Source of the DNA: an uncultured Lachnospiraceae bacterium
Lineage (GTDB): Bacteria > Bacillota > Clostridia > Lachnospirales > Lachnospiraceae
Assembly (NCBI GenBank): GCA_910584585.1
Contig: CAJUBP010000057.1
Location: 2,741 to 15,447 of the forward strand
Length of the DNA stretch: 12,707 nt
Direction: 5' to 3'
The notes beneath the pieces were generated by a model, which was not told the DNA's origin, made no database searches, and saw only the letters and a list, made by a program, of their open reading frames with translations. Of this stretch, positions 1 to 6,181 are shown one piece after another; the first letter of the stretch is position 1, and every line of letters starts with the position of its first letter. A program made the translations under genes and the position numbers.

Positions 1-2
1 GG

Positions 3-269
3 CAGCAGGCGCTGGAGCTGGGCTGCTGTTTTCAGACAAACAGCCAAAGCCTGTTGGGAGGCAGATTTTCTCCAGTTACCCGCAGGCTCTGTAAAATGAT
101 AGAGGAAAAAGAAATTCATTTTCTGGGGAGCGACTGCCACAATATCAGAGAGCGGCGGCCGGTGATGGCGGATACGGTGAAAAAATTGGAAAAAAGGATT
201 TCCGCCAAAGGGCTGGAACGGCTGCTTCGGGATAATCCCGGAAAATTTCTGAGAAAGGAATACTTATAA
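3..269 (+). CDS. CpsB/YwqE-like PHP-family protein-tyrosine phosphatase, C-terminal part
   Basis: This is the 3' end of a gene that begins before the window; the frame is open from base 3 to the TAA at 267-269 (88 residues). It reads as the C-terminus of the PHP-type phosphatase that removes phosphate from the capsule tyrosine kinase. The visible signs are the FQTNSQSLLG stretch, followed by HFLGSDCHN (an S-D-x-H metal-ligand motif of the PHP fold; the family usually has SDAH, here Cys replaces Ala) and then ERRP, with a final NPGKFL helix. It stands 72 bp before the Wzz-like gene, and the order phosphatase-modulator-kinase is the classic Firmicute capsule regulatory set. The substrate would be the tyrosine tail of the kinase encoded at 1070-1795. 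The assignment rests on this short part only, but context supports it strongly. Confidence 0.82.
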   Translation, partial: QQALELGCCFQTNSQSLLGGRFSPVTRRLCKMIEEKEIHFLGSDCHNIRERRPVMADTVKKLEKRISAKGLERLLRDNPGKFLRKEYL

Positions 270-341
270 TTTCCAGGAACTTGCAAAGAATGTGTCGGAA
301 AAAGTTTCCATACAGAGAATACAGATAGAAAGTGAGACGTC

Positions 342-1073
342 ATGAAGCAGCGAAATGATGTGATAGAAATTGATTTAAAAGAAATAGTTCTGCTGTTGGC
401 GCGGCATATCATCAGCATTGCGGCGGTGACAGCGGCGGGAGGCCTGGCGGCGGGGTTAATCAGTATCTACTGCCTGACTCCCATGTACACTTCCACCTCC
501 CAGATTTACATTCTTGCCAATCAGGGGACCGTGGTAAGCCTGTCAGATCTGCAGATGGGAAGCAGTCTGGCCAATGACTATGAAGAATTGATCCGAAGCC
601 GCCCTGTGGTGGAGGAAGTGGCAGAGCGGCTGAAACTGGATATGAAATATGAAGAACTTCTGAGTTATCTGTCCGTTGCCAATAAGGACAATACCCGCAT
701 TATCCGGATTACTGTCACTTATCCGGATCCGGTTATGGCAAAGGAGCTGGCGGACACTTTTGCGGAGGTTTCCCAGAAGCGCATTTCTGAGATTATGGAT
801 TTGGATGAGCCGAACATTGTGGAAAACGCAGTGGCGGCGGAACATCAGAGCAGCCCCAATAACCGGCGGAACGCAATCATCGGCGCAATTCTGGGCATGG
901 CGGCAGCGGCAGGCGTAATCATTCTGAGATATTACCTGGACGATACCATAAAGACCGCAGATGATGTGGAAAAATATCTGGGCCTGAATACCCTGGCGGC
1001 CATTCCGGCAGAGGGCGGAACAGATAATTCTGAGAAAAAGCAGAAGTGGAGAATGCGAGGTAAGAACACATGA
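342..1073 (+). CDS. Wzz/CpsC-like polysaccharide co-polymerase and kinase modulator
   Basis: This is a 243-residue membrane protein with the typical Wzz-domain layout: a short cytoplasmic start, a first membrane helix at about 23-45, an extracytoplasmic domain (about 46-177, with the SRPVVEEVAERL helix), a second helix at about 178-198, and the cytoplasmic tail DDTIKTADDVEKYLGLNTLAAIP. In Gram-positives this split form lacks the kinase domain, which is a separate protein. It anchors the kinase, activates it, and influences chain length and export. The residues just before the second helix (SSPNNRRN) match the proline-containing segment usual there. Its stop overlaps the kinase start by 4 bp (ATGA at 1070-1073), so the two are probably translationally coupled. 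The ribosome site is weak (GTGAG at 332-336); no stronger alternative start is visible. Confidence 0.9.
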   Translation: MKQRNDVIEIDLKEIVLLLARHIISIAAVTAAGGLAAGLISIYCLTPMYTSTSQIYILANQGTVVSLSDLQMGSSLANDYEELIRSRPVVEEVAERLKLDMKYEELLSYLSVANKDNTRIIRITVTYPDPVMAKELADTFAEVSQKRISEIMDLDEPNIVENAVAAEHQSSPNNRRNAIIGAILGMAAAAGVIILRYYLDDTIKTADDVEKYLGLNTLAAIPAEGGTDNSEKKQKWRMRGKNT

Positions 1074-1795
1074 GAGTAGAATTGGAAAAATTAGAACAGC
1101 TTACCTACGGCAAAAAAGAAGCTTTTAATTCCCTGCGCACCAACCTGAAATTCTGCGGAGCGGACCTCAAGGTGATCGCATTTACGAGCTGTACGCCGGA
1201 TGAGGGAAAAAGCTCCACTGTTATGGAACTGGGCCGCTCTCTGGCAGAAGACGGAAAACGGGTGCTTCTGATCGACGCGGATCTGAGAAAATCCGTACTG
1301 GTGGGCCGCCATCATGCACGCTTGTCCAAAGGCGGAATCCAGGGGATGTCCCATTATCTCAGCGGACAGGCCAAGCTGGAAGAAGTGCTCTTTGAAACCA
1401 ATGTAGAGAAGCTGGACATTATATTTGCAGGGCGCACAACTCCCAACCCTACAGAGCTGCTGGGAAATCCATTGTTTGATGAACTGCTGGCTTACGGAAG
1501 GGAGAAGTATGACACAGTATTGATTGATACTCCGCCCCTGGGCTCTGTCATCGACACGGCAGTGATTGCGCCCAAAGCAGACGGAGTTGTTCTGGTGGTG
1601 GAAACCAATAAGTGCAGCTACCGTTTTATCCAGGATATCAAGAAGCAATTGGAACTGTCAGAGACTAGGATACTGGGCGTGGTGCTGAATAAAGTCAGAA
1701 TGGAAAAAGGCGGTTATTATAACCGGTATTACAAGGGATATTACAGCGGTTACTATAAGCCTTATTATGAAGAGAAAAAAGCGGATGAACTGTAA
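1070..1795 (+). CDS. CpsD-like bacterial tyrosine autokinase (BY-kinase)
   Basis: This is a 241-residue cytoplasmic P-loop kinase of the CpsD/CapB type, which autophosphorylates a tyrosine-rich tail and so controls polysaccharide assembly. Seen in sequence: the EAFNSLRTNLKF segment (17-28), Walker A TPDEGKSST (42-50), Walker A' VLLIDADLR (65-73), the GRTTPNPTELL segment (121-131), Walker B VLIDTPP (150-156), and a C-terminal tyrosine cluster. The cluster is unusually regular: five YYxx units, YYNR, YYKG, YYSG, YYKP and YYEE, at 216-235. The gene overlaps the modulator gene by 4 bp. Its last codons (KKADEL, stop) are echoed downstream in a tandem repeat (1767-1890). Length and motifs are normal for the family, so it should be active together with the modulator upstream. 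Confidence 0.93.
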   Translation: MRVELEKLEQLTYGKKEAFNSLRTNLKFCGADLKVIAFTSCTPDEGKSSTVMELGRSLAEDGKRVLLIDADLRKSVLVGRHHARLSKGGIQGMSHYLSGQAKLEEVLFETNVEKLDIIFAGRTTPNPTELLGNPLFDELLAYGREKYDTVLIDTPPLGSVIDTAVIAPKADGVVLVVETNKCSYRFIQDIKKQLELSETRILGVVLNKVRMEKGGYYNRYYKGYYSGYYKPYYEEKKADEL

Positions 1796-1890
1796 GCAAA
1801 ATGAGAGAAGAAAAAGCGGATGAACTGCAGGCAAAATGAAGATAGAAAAAACGGAAAAATTGTAAGCAAAATGAGGGAAGAAAATAAGGC
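1767..1890 (+). repeat. 35-bp tandem repeat grown from the 3' end of the kinase gene
   Basis: Three full units and a partial fourth follow each other without spacers: 1767-1800 (34 bp), 1801-1835, 1836-1870 and 1871-1890. Each begins ATGA and the full ones end GCAAA. Unit 1 lies mostly inside the kinase gene (its last codons and TAA stop); the others lie in the gap. Unit 2 is almost identical to unit 1, and units 3 and 4 are more diverged. The period is not a multiple of 3. Units 2, 3 and 4 each hold a tiny ATG-started ORF of 12, 9 and 17 codons, which I regard as probable by-products. The gap otherwise holds only the AAAGGAG ribosome site (1911-1917) of the next gene. Confidence 0.85.
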
Positions 1891-1926
1891 ATCAAAGCAG
1901 ACGCGGATACAAAGGAGTAGGTAGTT

Positions 1927-2604
1927 ATGAGCCAGGAATATGCGGGCACAGTCAAATATGCGGAAGAATTTCCGGCAAAAGCCAGTGAGAAAAAAAGGAT
2001 ATATTCTTTTCTGAAACGGAGCGGAGATGTGGCAGTAAGCCTGACGGGAATGATTATTTTGTCCCCTGTGTTTCTGCTTCTGGCAGTCTTAGTCTATATG
2101 GATGATCCAGGCCCTGTTCTGTTCGCCCACCAACGGGTGGGAAAAGACGGACGGAAAATCCGGGTCTGGAAATTCCGCAGTATGCGGGTCAACGCAGAAG
2201 ATATTTTTGAAGGTTTTTCGAAAGAACAGAAAGAAATGTTTTATCGGGATTTCAAGCTGGAGGAAGATCCGAGAATTACCGGAATCGGCAATTTCCTGAG
2301 AAAGAGCAGTTTGGATGAGCTGCCGCAGCTCTTTAATATTCTAAAAGGAGATTTAAGCCTGGTGGGGCCCAGGCCCGTGGTGGAAGAAGAGTTGGAAAAA
2401 TACGGCATGTATAAGAAAAAATTCTTAAGCGTCAAGCCGGGGCTTACCGGTTATTGGCAGGCCAACGGCCGCAATCTCATCAACTACGAGAATGGCAGAA
2501 AAGAAATGGAATTATATTACATAGACCATCAGAGCATAGGGCTTGACTTAAAAATATTGGCACAGACTGTTTTTGCTGTGATAAAGGGAAGAGGTGCGCA
2601 GTGA
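1927..2604 (+). CDS. Undecaprenyl-phosphate sugar-1-phosphate transferase (initiating phosphoglycosyltransferase)
   Basis: This is a 225-residue monotopic phosphoglycosyltransferase of the WcaJ/WbaP/EpsL C-terminal domain type. It moves a sugar phosphate from a nucleotide sugar to undecaprenyl phosphate at the membrane, the first step of repeat-unit assembly. Visible: an N-terminal re-entrant/membrane helix at about 37-57 (DVAVSLTGMIILSPVFLLLA), WKFRSM (81-86), EDPRITGIGNFLRKSSLDELPQ (113-134, with the catalytic D-E pair in LDELPQ), GDLSLVGPRP (141-150), and KPGLTGYWQ (170-178). It is the short form, with no large N-terminal membrane domain. The AAAGGAG at 1911-1917 sets the start. The donor (galactose, glucose or an N-acetylated sugar) cannot be told from motifs. 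The stop TGA overlaps the ATG of an 11-codon ORF leading to the next gene. Confidence 0.93.
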   Translation: MSQEYAGTVKYAEEFPAKASEKKRIYSFLKRSGDVAVSLTGMIILSPVFLLLAVLVYMDDPGPVLFAHQRVGKDGRKIRVWKFRSMRVNAEDIFEGFSKEQKEMFYRDFKLEEDPRITGIGNFLRKSSLDELPQLFNILKGDLSLVGPRPVVEEELEKYGMYKKKFLSVKPGLTGYWQANGRNLINYENGRKEMELYYIDHQSIGLDLKILAQTVFAVIKGRGAQ

Positions 2605-2639
2605 TGGAATTTCGGATAAAAGGCATAGGTACGCGATAA
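2604..2639 (+). CDS. Possible 11-residue bridging/leader ORF between two capsule genes
   Basis: The ORF encodes MEFRIKGIGTR and a TAA stop. Its ATG overlaps the preceding gene's stop (TGATG, 2602-2606), and it sits 7 nt after a good ribosome site, GAGGTG (2591-2596). Its TAA overlaps the likely ATG of the following glycosyltransferase (TAATG, 2637-2641). The glycosyltransferase ATG has no comparable site of its own, so this ORF may pass ribosomes on by termination-reinitiation. Alternatively the glycosyltransferase starts at the in-frame GTG 2594. No function for the peptide itself is suggested. Confidence 0.35.
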   Translation: MEFRIKGIGTR

Positions 2640-3754
2640 TGGCGGAGCGGAAAACAAAGCGAGTGCTTCTGGTGCTGAATTATATGGGACACGGCGGCAT
2701 TGAGGCCGTGGTAATGAATTATTACCGTTTCCTGGATCGGGAGCTGATCCAGTTTGATTTTGCGGTTTGCGAAGATTCTCCCATTCCCCAGAAGAGAGAG
2801 ATCCAGGCCCTGGGCGGACGGATTTTTTTGCTGCCTTCCCTGATGCATCAAAGACAGTATCAGCATCGTATCCGGGAACTGATTCGCCGGGAAGGGTATG
2901 AAATTGTCCATTGCCATATGAATACGTTAAGCGTATTTCCCCTGTACGGAGCATGGAGGGCCAAAGTGAAAGTACGCATCTGCCATAACCATACCACAGC
3001 CCACAAAGGGGAGGGGATGCGGACCTTAGCGAAACATGCGCTGCGCCCCTTTTGCAGACTTTTCGCGACAGACTATTTTGCCTGCGGAGCCTATGCGGCA
3101 AGGTGGATGTACGGCAGAAAAGCTCTTAAGAATGGAGAAGTGTTCCTGATGCGGAACGCCGTGGACGAAGAACGGTTCCGCTATCAGATGATTGCAAGGC
3201 TCAGTATTCGAAAAAAACTGGATTTGTCAGATAAGTTTGTGGTGGGGCATATCGGGCGGTTTACCTATCAGAAAAACCATGAGTTCCTGATTGATATTTT
3301 CCGTGAAGTATATCAGAAAAATCCCAGTGCAGTTTTGCTGCTTGTGGGAGAAGGAGAACTGGAAGGGAAAATTCGCCGGAAGGTGAAGCGGCTGGGCCTG
3401 GAGGAAGCGGTGATTTTTTACGGAACCTGTGAGGATACCAGTGTGCTGTATCAGGCGATGGATGTGTTTTGCCTGCCAAGCTTCTATGAGGGGCTTCCGG
3501 TGGTGGCGGTGGAAGCGCAGATGAACGGCCTTCCCCTGATCCTGTCGGAGCATGTGACCAAAGAAGCTGTTTTGCTGGAGAGCTGCAAAAGGCTGTCCTT
3601 AAGGGAGAAGGCTTCGGTATGGGCCGGTGAGGTTCTGCATGCGGATAAAGATGAGAAGCGGCGGCAGGAGGCCTGGAAGCAGATGGAGAAACAGGGGTTT
3701 TCGATTGAGAAGGCGGCGGGGGAGTTGTTGGAGTATTACGCAGTGAGAAATTAG
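2639..3754 (+). CDS. GT4-family glycosyltransferase (GT-B fold)
   Basis: This is a 371-residue cytoplasmic retaining glycosyltransferase that would add a sugar to the lipid-linked unit. The N-terminal domain has the KRVLLVLNYMGHGGIEAVVM glycine loop (7-26). The C-terminal domain has VVGHIGRFTYQKNH (201-214), the VGEGEL segment (236-241), and the donor-binding E-x7-E motif, E284 to E292, within SFYEGLPVVAVEAQ. I chose ATG 2639 because the family normally begins a few residues before the first beta strand. GTG 2594 would add 15 residues of no family likeness. The 3' end (AAGELLEYYAVRN) is repeated twice more in the gap behind it. Base composition matches the genes to its left, so it seems to belong to the older left part of the cluster. 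Sugar specificity is unknown. Confidence 0.88.
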   Translation: MAERKTKRVLLVLNYMGHGGIEAVVMNYYRFLDRELIQFDFAVCEDSPIPQKREIQALGGRIFLLPSLMHQRQYQHRIRELIRREGYEIVHCHMNTLSVFPLYGAWRAKVKVRICHNHTTAHKGEGMRTLAKHALRPFCRLFATDYFACGAYAARWMYGRKALKNGEVFLMRNAVDEERFRYQMIARLSIRKKLDLSDKFVVGHIGRFTYQKNHEFLIDIFREVYQKNPSAVLLLVGEGELEGKIRRKVKRLGLEEAVIFYGTCEDTSVLYQAMDVFCLPSFYEGLPVVAVEAQMNGLPLILSEHVTKEAVLLESCKRLSLREKASVWAGEVLHADKDEKRRQEAWKQMEKQGFSIEKAAGELLEYYAVRN

Positions 3755-3888
3755 AAATATTAACAGGATTGATAAATAAAGCGGCGGGGTAGTGCTAGAG
3801 TATTACGCAGTGAGAAATTAGAAATAATGACAGGATTGATAAATAAAGCGGCGGGGAGTTGTTAGAATATTATGCAGTAAGGAGTTAG
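3713..3888 (+). repeat. 67-bp tandem repeat grown from the 3' end of the GT4 gene
   Basis: Unit 1 is 3713-3780 (68 bp, covering the last 13 codons and stop of the glycosyltransferase plus 26 bp after it). Unit 2 is 3781-3847 (67 bp). A partial and more diverged unit 3 runs from 3848 to about 3888. All start GCGGCGGGG and share the segment ending in ATTAG or GTTAG. Units 2 and 3 have lost a base near the G run and do not encode the tail in frame. Unit 3 carries changes that give the AAGGAG (3879-3884) used as ribosome site by the polymerase gene starting at 3892. The 137-bp gap holds nothing else that I can see. Confidence 0.88.
3879..3884 (+). promoter_or_regulatory. Ribosome-binding site located inside the third repeat unit
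   Basis: AAGGAG lies 7 nt before the GTG at 3892 and supports this non-ATG start. The same position in the first two repeat units reads GAGAAATTAG rather than AAGGAGTTAG, so the site exists only in the diverged third copy. Confidence 0.6.
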
Positions 3889-3891
3889 ACA

Positions 3892-5016
3892 GTGATTAAG
3901 AAGATACAGATTAAAACAGAAGAGGAAAATGGAATCATAGTTCTGGCAGTTTTAGCTATGACGTGTATGATTGCTAAAATTCTGCAGATTTATTATCTTC
4001 CTGCAAAGTATACCTATGACGGAAGAAGAATATTATCCCAGGCATTGAGCGGATACCGAAGCGGAGATTTGGGATATGACACAACAGAAAATTTTTTTGC
4101 GGTATTGATCAAATGGCTCCATGTGGAAGAGTATGAACAGTGGGCCATACTTTTGGGATTTGTGGGAAGTGTTCTGGCGCTGCAGTATATCAAAAAATAT
4201 CTGCGGGAGCTGTATCTTACAAACGCGGTTTTTATTATGTGCAGTTTGATGCTGCTGAATATCTATGTATTCAATGTCAGCAAAGAATTTCTGCAGATGA
4301 TAATGTTTTTTCCGGCAATTTATTCTTTGAATCGAAGGAATGAAAAGGGACAATTGGGAGGAATGCTTCTGTCGCTTTTGCTGGTGGGAATTTTTTTGCG
4401 AAGGTATTTTTTCCTTATTATGATCATATTTCTGGTGATTTATTTCTTATTAAGGAATATGGAACGTCTGGAAGGAGATAAGCTGGCAGTTTTTTTGATA
4501 GGACTGGCATTGACAGGAGTTTTGGGGCTTACTTTACTGCAGAGATATTTGCCGGAAATTTATGAAAATATCACAGGCGCAAGATATTTTATCAATCAGT
4601 TTCGAATGGAGAGTCCGGATGCCAGCACCATGATTGTAGATATGATAAAAAATTCATCCAGCCCTCTGGTTTATATCGGAAATTTAGGAATTAATTTTGT
4701 AAGGCTCTGCTTTCCCATCGAGTTATTATCGAAGGGATTTATGCAGGTGATTTTTGTGATATATCAGCTGATTCTGAGCGTAAAGGCCATAAAATCCTTT
4801 ATTCAGTGTATCAAAGGGAAATTTTTAGAGGGAGAGAAAAACAGAACAATCGCAATATCTTTTTTGTTTGCGTATTTGATTGTGAGCGCGGTGTTTGAAC
4901 CGGATTTTGGTTCTTTTACCAGGCATGAAATAGTCTTTTTCCCAATCTTCTGTGTAGGAATGATGAGAGGATATGAGGGAGCAAAAAGTATGGTTGGAGA
5001 ATCAGAGATGGCTTAA
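3892..5016 (+). CDS. Wzy-like polysaccharide polymerase (EpsG-type multi-pass membrane protein)
   Basis: This is a 374-residue protein dominated by hydrophobic helices; I see about ten, including roughly 14-36, 84-100, 109-127, 155-169, 171-187, 196-216, 283-300 and 318-335. Two loop features fit the polymerase families of Firmicute capsule loci: NVSKEF (128-133) after the third or fourth helix, and VFEPDFGSFTRHE (334-346) before the last helix. This family has very low sequence conservation, so the call relies on topology, these loops, and being the only polymerase candidate among the genes visible here. It would link lipid-borne repeat units on the outer face of the membrane. The GTG start is chosen from AAGGAG 7 nt upstream. 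Base composition falls to about 40% GC from here. Confidence 0.75.
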   Translation: MIKKIQIKTEEENGIIVLAVLAMTCMIAKILQIYYLPAKYTYDGRRILSQALSGYRSGDLGYDTTENFFAVLIKWLHVEEYEQWAILLGFVGSVLALQYIKKYLRELYLTNAVFIMCSLMLLNIYVFNVSKEFLQMIMFFPAIYSLNRRNEKGQLGGMLLSLLLVGIFLRRYFFLIMIIFLVIYFLLRNMERLEGDKLAVFLIGLALTGVLGLTLLQRYLPEIYENITGARYFINQFRMESPDASTMIVDMIKNSSSPLVYIGNLGINFVRLCFPIELLSKGFMQVIFVIYQLILSVKAIKSFIQCIKGKFLEGEKNRTIAISFLFAYLIVSAVFEPDFGSFTRHEIVFFPIFCVGMMRGYEGAKSMVGESEMA

Positions 5017-5022
5017 GGAGGG
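5015..5022 (+). promoter_or_regulatory. Ribosome-binding site that decides the start of the second GT4 gene
   Basis: AAGGAGGG overlaps the last two bases of the polymerase stop and stands 13 nt before ATG 5036, slightly long but by far the best match nearby. An in-frame ATG at 4973 would lie 43 bp inside the polymerase gene with no such site. Confidence 0.6.
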
Positions 5023-5035
5023 AATTCATAAGATT

Positions 5036-6079
5036 ATGAATGGGAAAAACAGAATTATTTTTCTTGTGAATTCAGGAGATTATTCGGGAGCTGAGAAAGT
5101 AAATCTGGAGATTATTGCCGGATTACAAAAAAGGTATGAGTTCTGTTACGCGTCTGAGAAAGGGATAATAGATGAATATTTGTCGGATATGCAAATAGAG
5201 CATATTATTGTATCGAAAATGAACCGGAAGGAAATATTGAGGATTGAGAGGGAGTATCATCCGGCCTTGTTTCATGCAACCGATTATCACGTGAGTGTTG
5301 TGTGCGCGCTGGCGGGGATAAAAACACCGTTTCTTTCGCATTTGCACAATAATTGTCCCTGGCTGAATAAATTGCATCCCTATACGCTGGCGTATTTGTA
5401 CGCGGGATATAGGGCGGCTAAGATTTTAACGGTATCCGAATCTATTGAGGAAGAATACCTGTTTTCAAAGTGTATCAGAAAGAAAATCATCTGTCTTTCG
5501 AATCCGGTTGGGGTAAAAAATCTTAAAAAATATCAACAGGAAACCCAGAAAAAGCGATATGATATTTGTTTTACCGGAAGGCTCACTGAGCAGAAGAATC
5601 CGCGGCTTTTACTGGAAATTATCGAAGATTTAAAGAAACGTAAGAAAGATTTATCCGCAGTTATTGTAGGAGACGGGGAACTTCGGGAAGAAATAGAACA
5701 GACGATAAAAGAAAAAGGACTTATGAATCATGTGGAGCTTGTGGGGTTTCAGAAAGATCCATACCGTTATATGCAGCAGTCAAAAGTATTTTGCCTTCCG
5801 TCGAAGTGGGAAGGATATGGACTGGCGGCTTTTGAAGCCCTGGCTGTAGGTCTGCCTTGTTATGTCTCGCCAGTAGGCGGACTTGTAAATGTTGTAACAG
5901 AAGAGTGCGGGGCATTTTGCCGGACAAAAAAGGAATTTTGTGAAGAAATAGGGAAGATTCTTAAGGAACCAGAAGAATATGAGGAAAAGAGCCGTAAGGC
6001 GGAAGAAAGAGCTGAAAGATTGGATAACATGGAAGAATATATGGAGAAGGTAGCAGATATTTATGAAACTATTATATAA
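5036..6079 (+). CDS. GT4-family glycosyltransferase (GT-B fold), second
   Basis: This is a 347-residue cytoplasmic glycosyltransferase. The N-terminal domain shows RIIFLVNSGDYSGAEKVNLE (6-25), the acceptor-side glycine loop, then a conserved SHLHNN (101-106) and TVSESIEEEY (132-141). The C-terminal domain shows CFTGRLTEQKNPRLLLE (178-194), VIVGDGELREE (209-219), and the E-x7-E pair E259 to E267 in SKWEGYGLAAFEALAVGLP. ATG 5036 is favoured over ATG 4973 because of AAGGAGGG at 5015-5022 and the family's usual start. It adjoins the polymerase gene with a 19-bp gap. It differs clearly from the first GT4 protein and likely makes another linkage. The TAA stop (6077-6079) is in the same frame as the next gene, with 28 to 34 open codons between. 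Confidence 0.88.
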   Translation: MNGKNRIIFLVNSGDYSGAEKVNLEIIAGLQKRYEFCYASEKGIIDEYLSDMQIEHIIVSKMNRKEILRIEREYHPALFHATDYHVSVVCALAGIKTPFLSHLHNNCPWLNKLHPYTLAYLYAGYRAAKILTVSESIEEEYLFSKCIRKKIICLSNPVGVKNLKKYQQETQKKRYDICFTGRLTEQKNPRLLLEIIEDLKKRKKDLSAVIVGDGELREEIEQTIKEKGLMNHVELVGFQKDPYRYMQQSKVFCLPSKWEGYGLAAFEALAVGLPCYVSPVGGLVNVVTEECGAFCRTKKEFCEEIGKILKEPEEYEEKSRKAEERAERLDNMEEYMEKVADIYETII

Positions 6080-6181
6080 GAAGCAGTATATTATGCGGCT
6101 GTCAAGAAGAAAATAGTTTTTCGTATTGTTTATATTATATGCATTATATATGCCAGAATTTTTGTGGGAGATTTGTGCCAA
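6080..6181 (+). other. AT-rich intergenic gap
   Basis: This 102-bp gap has long A/T stretches (for example TATATTATATGCATTATATA, 6131-6150). I looked for a promoter and found no -35/-10 pair with proper spacing. It marks the sharp entry into the low-GC block. A weak GGGAG (6166-6170) precedes the ATG at 6182. Confidence 0.4.

Noticed and set aside
1091..1648. Minus-strand ORF of 185 codons
   Set aside because: It lies wholly opposite the well-supported kinase gene and its translation has no domain-like features; it reflects the codon bias of the plus-strand gene.
1778..1795. C-terminal KADEL of the kinase as a retention signal
   Set aside because: It resembles the eukaryotic KDEL signal only by chance; this is a bacterial cytoplasmic protein.
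2529..3101. Minus-strand ORF of 190 codons
   Set aside because: It is antisense to the initiating transferase and GT4 genes and its product looks like random sequence rich in Ser, Arg and Pro.
1767..3888. CRISPR-like arrays at the two tandem repeats
   Set aside because: The units abut each other with no unique spacers and are copies of gene ends; no cas gene is present.
6120..6160. Promoter in the AT-rich gap
   Set aside because: TTGTTT and TATATA-like hexamers exist but with 13-nt spacing rather than about 17; not supportable.
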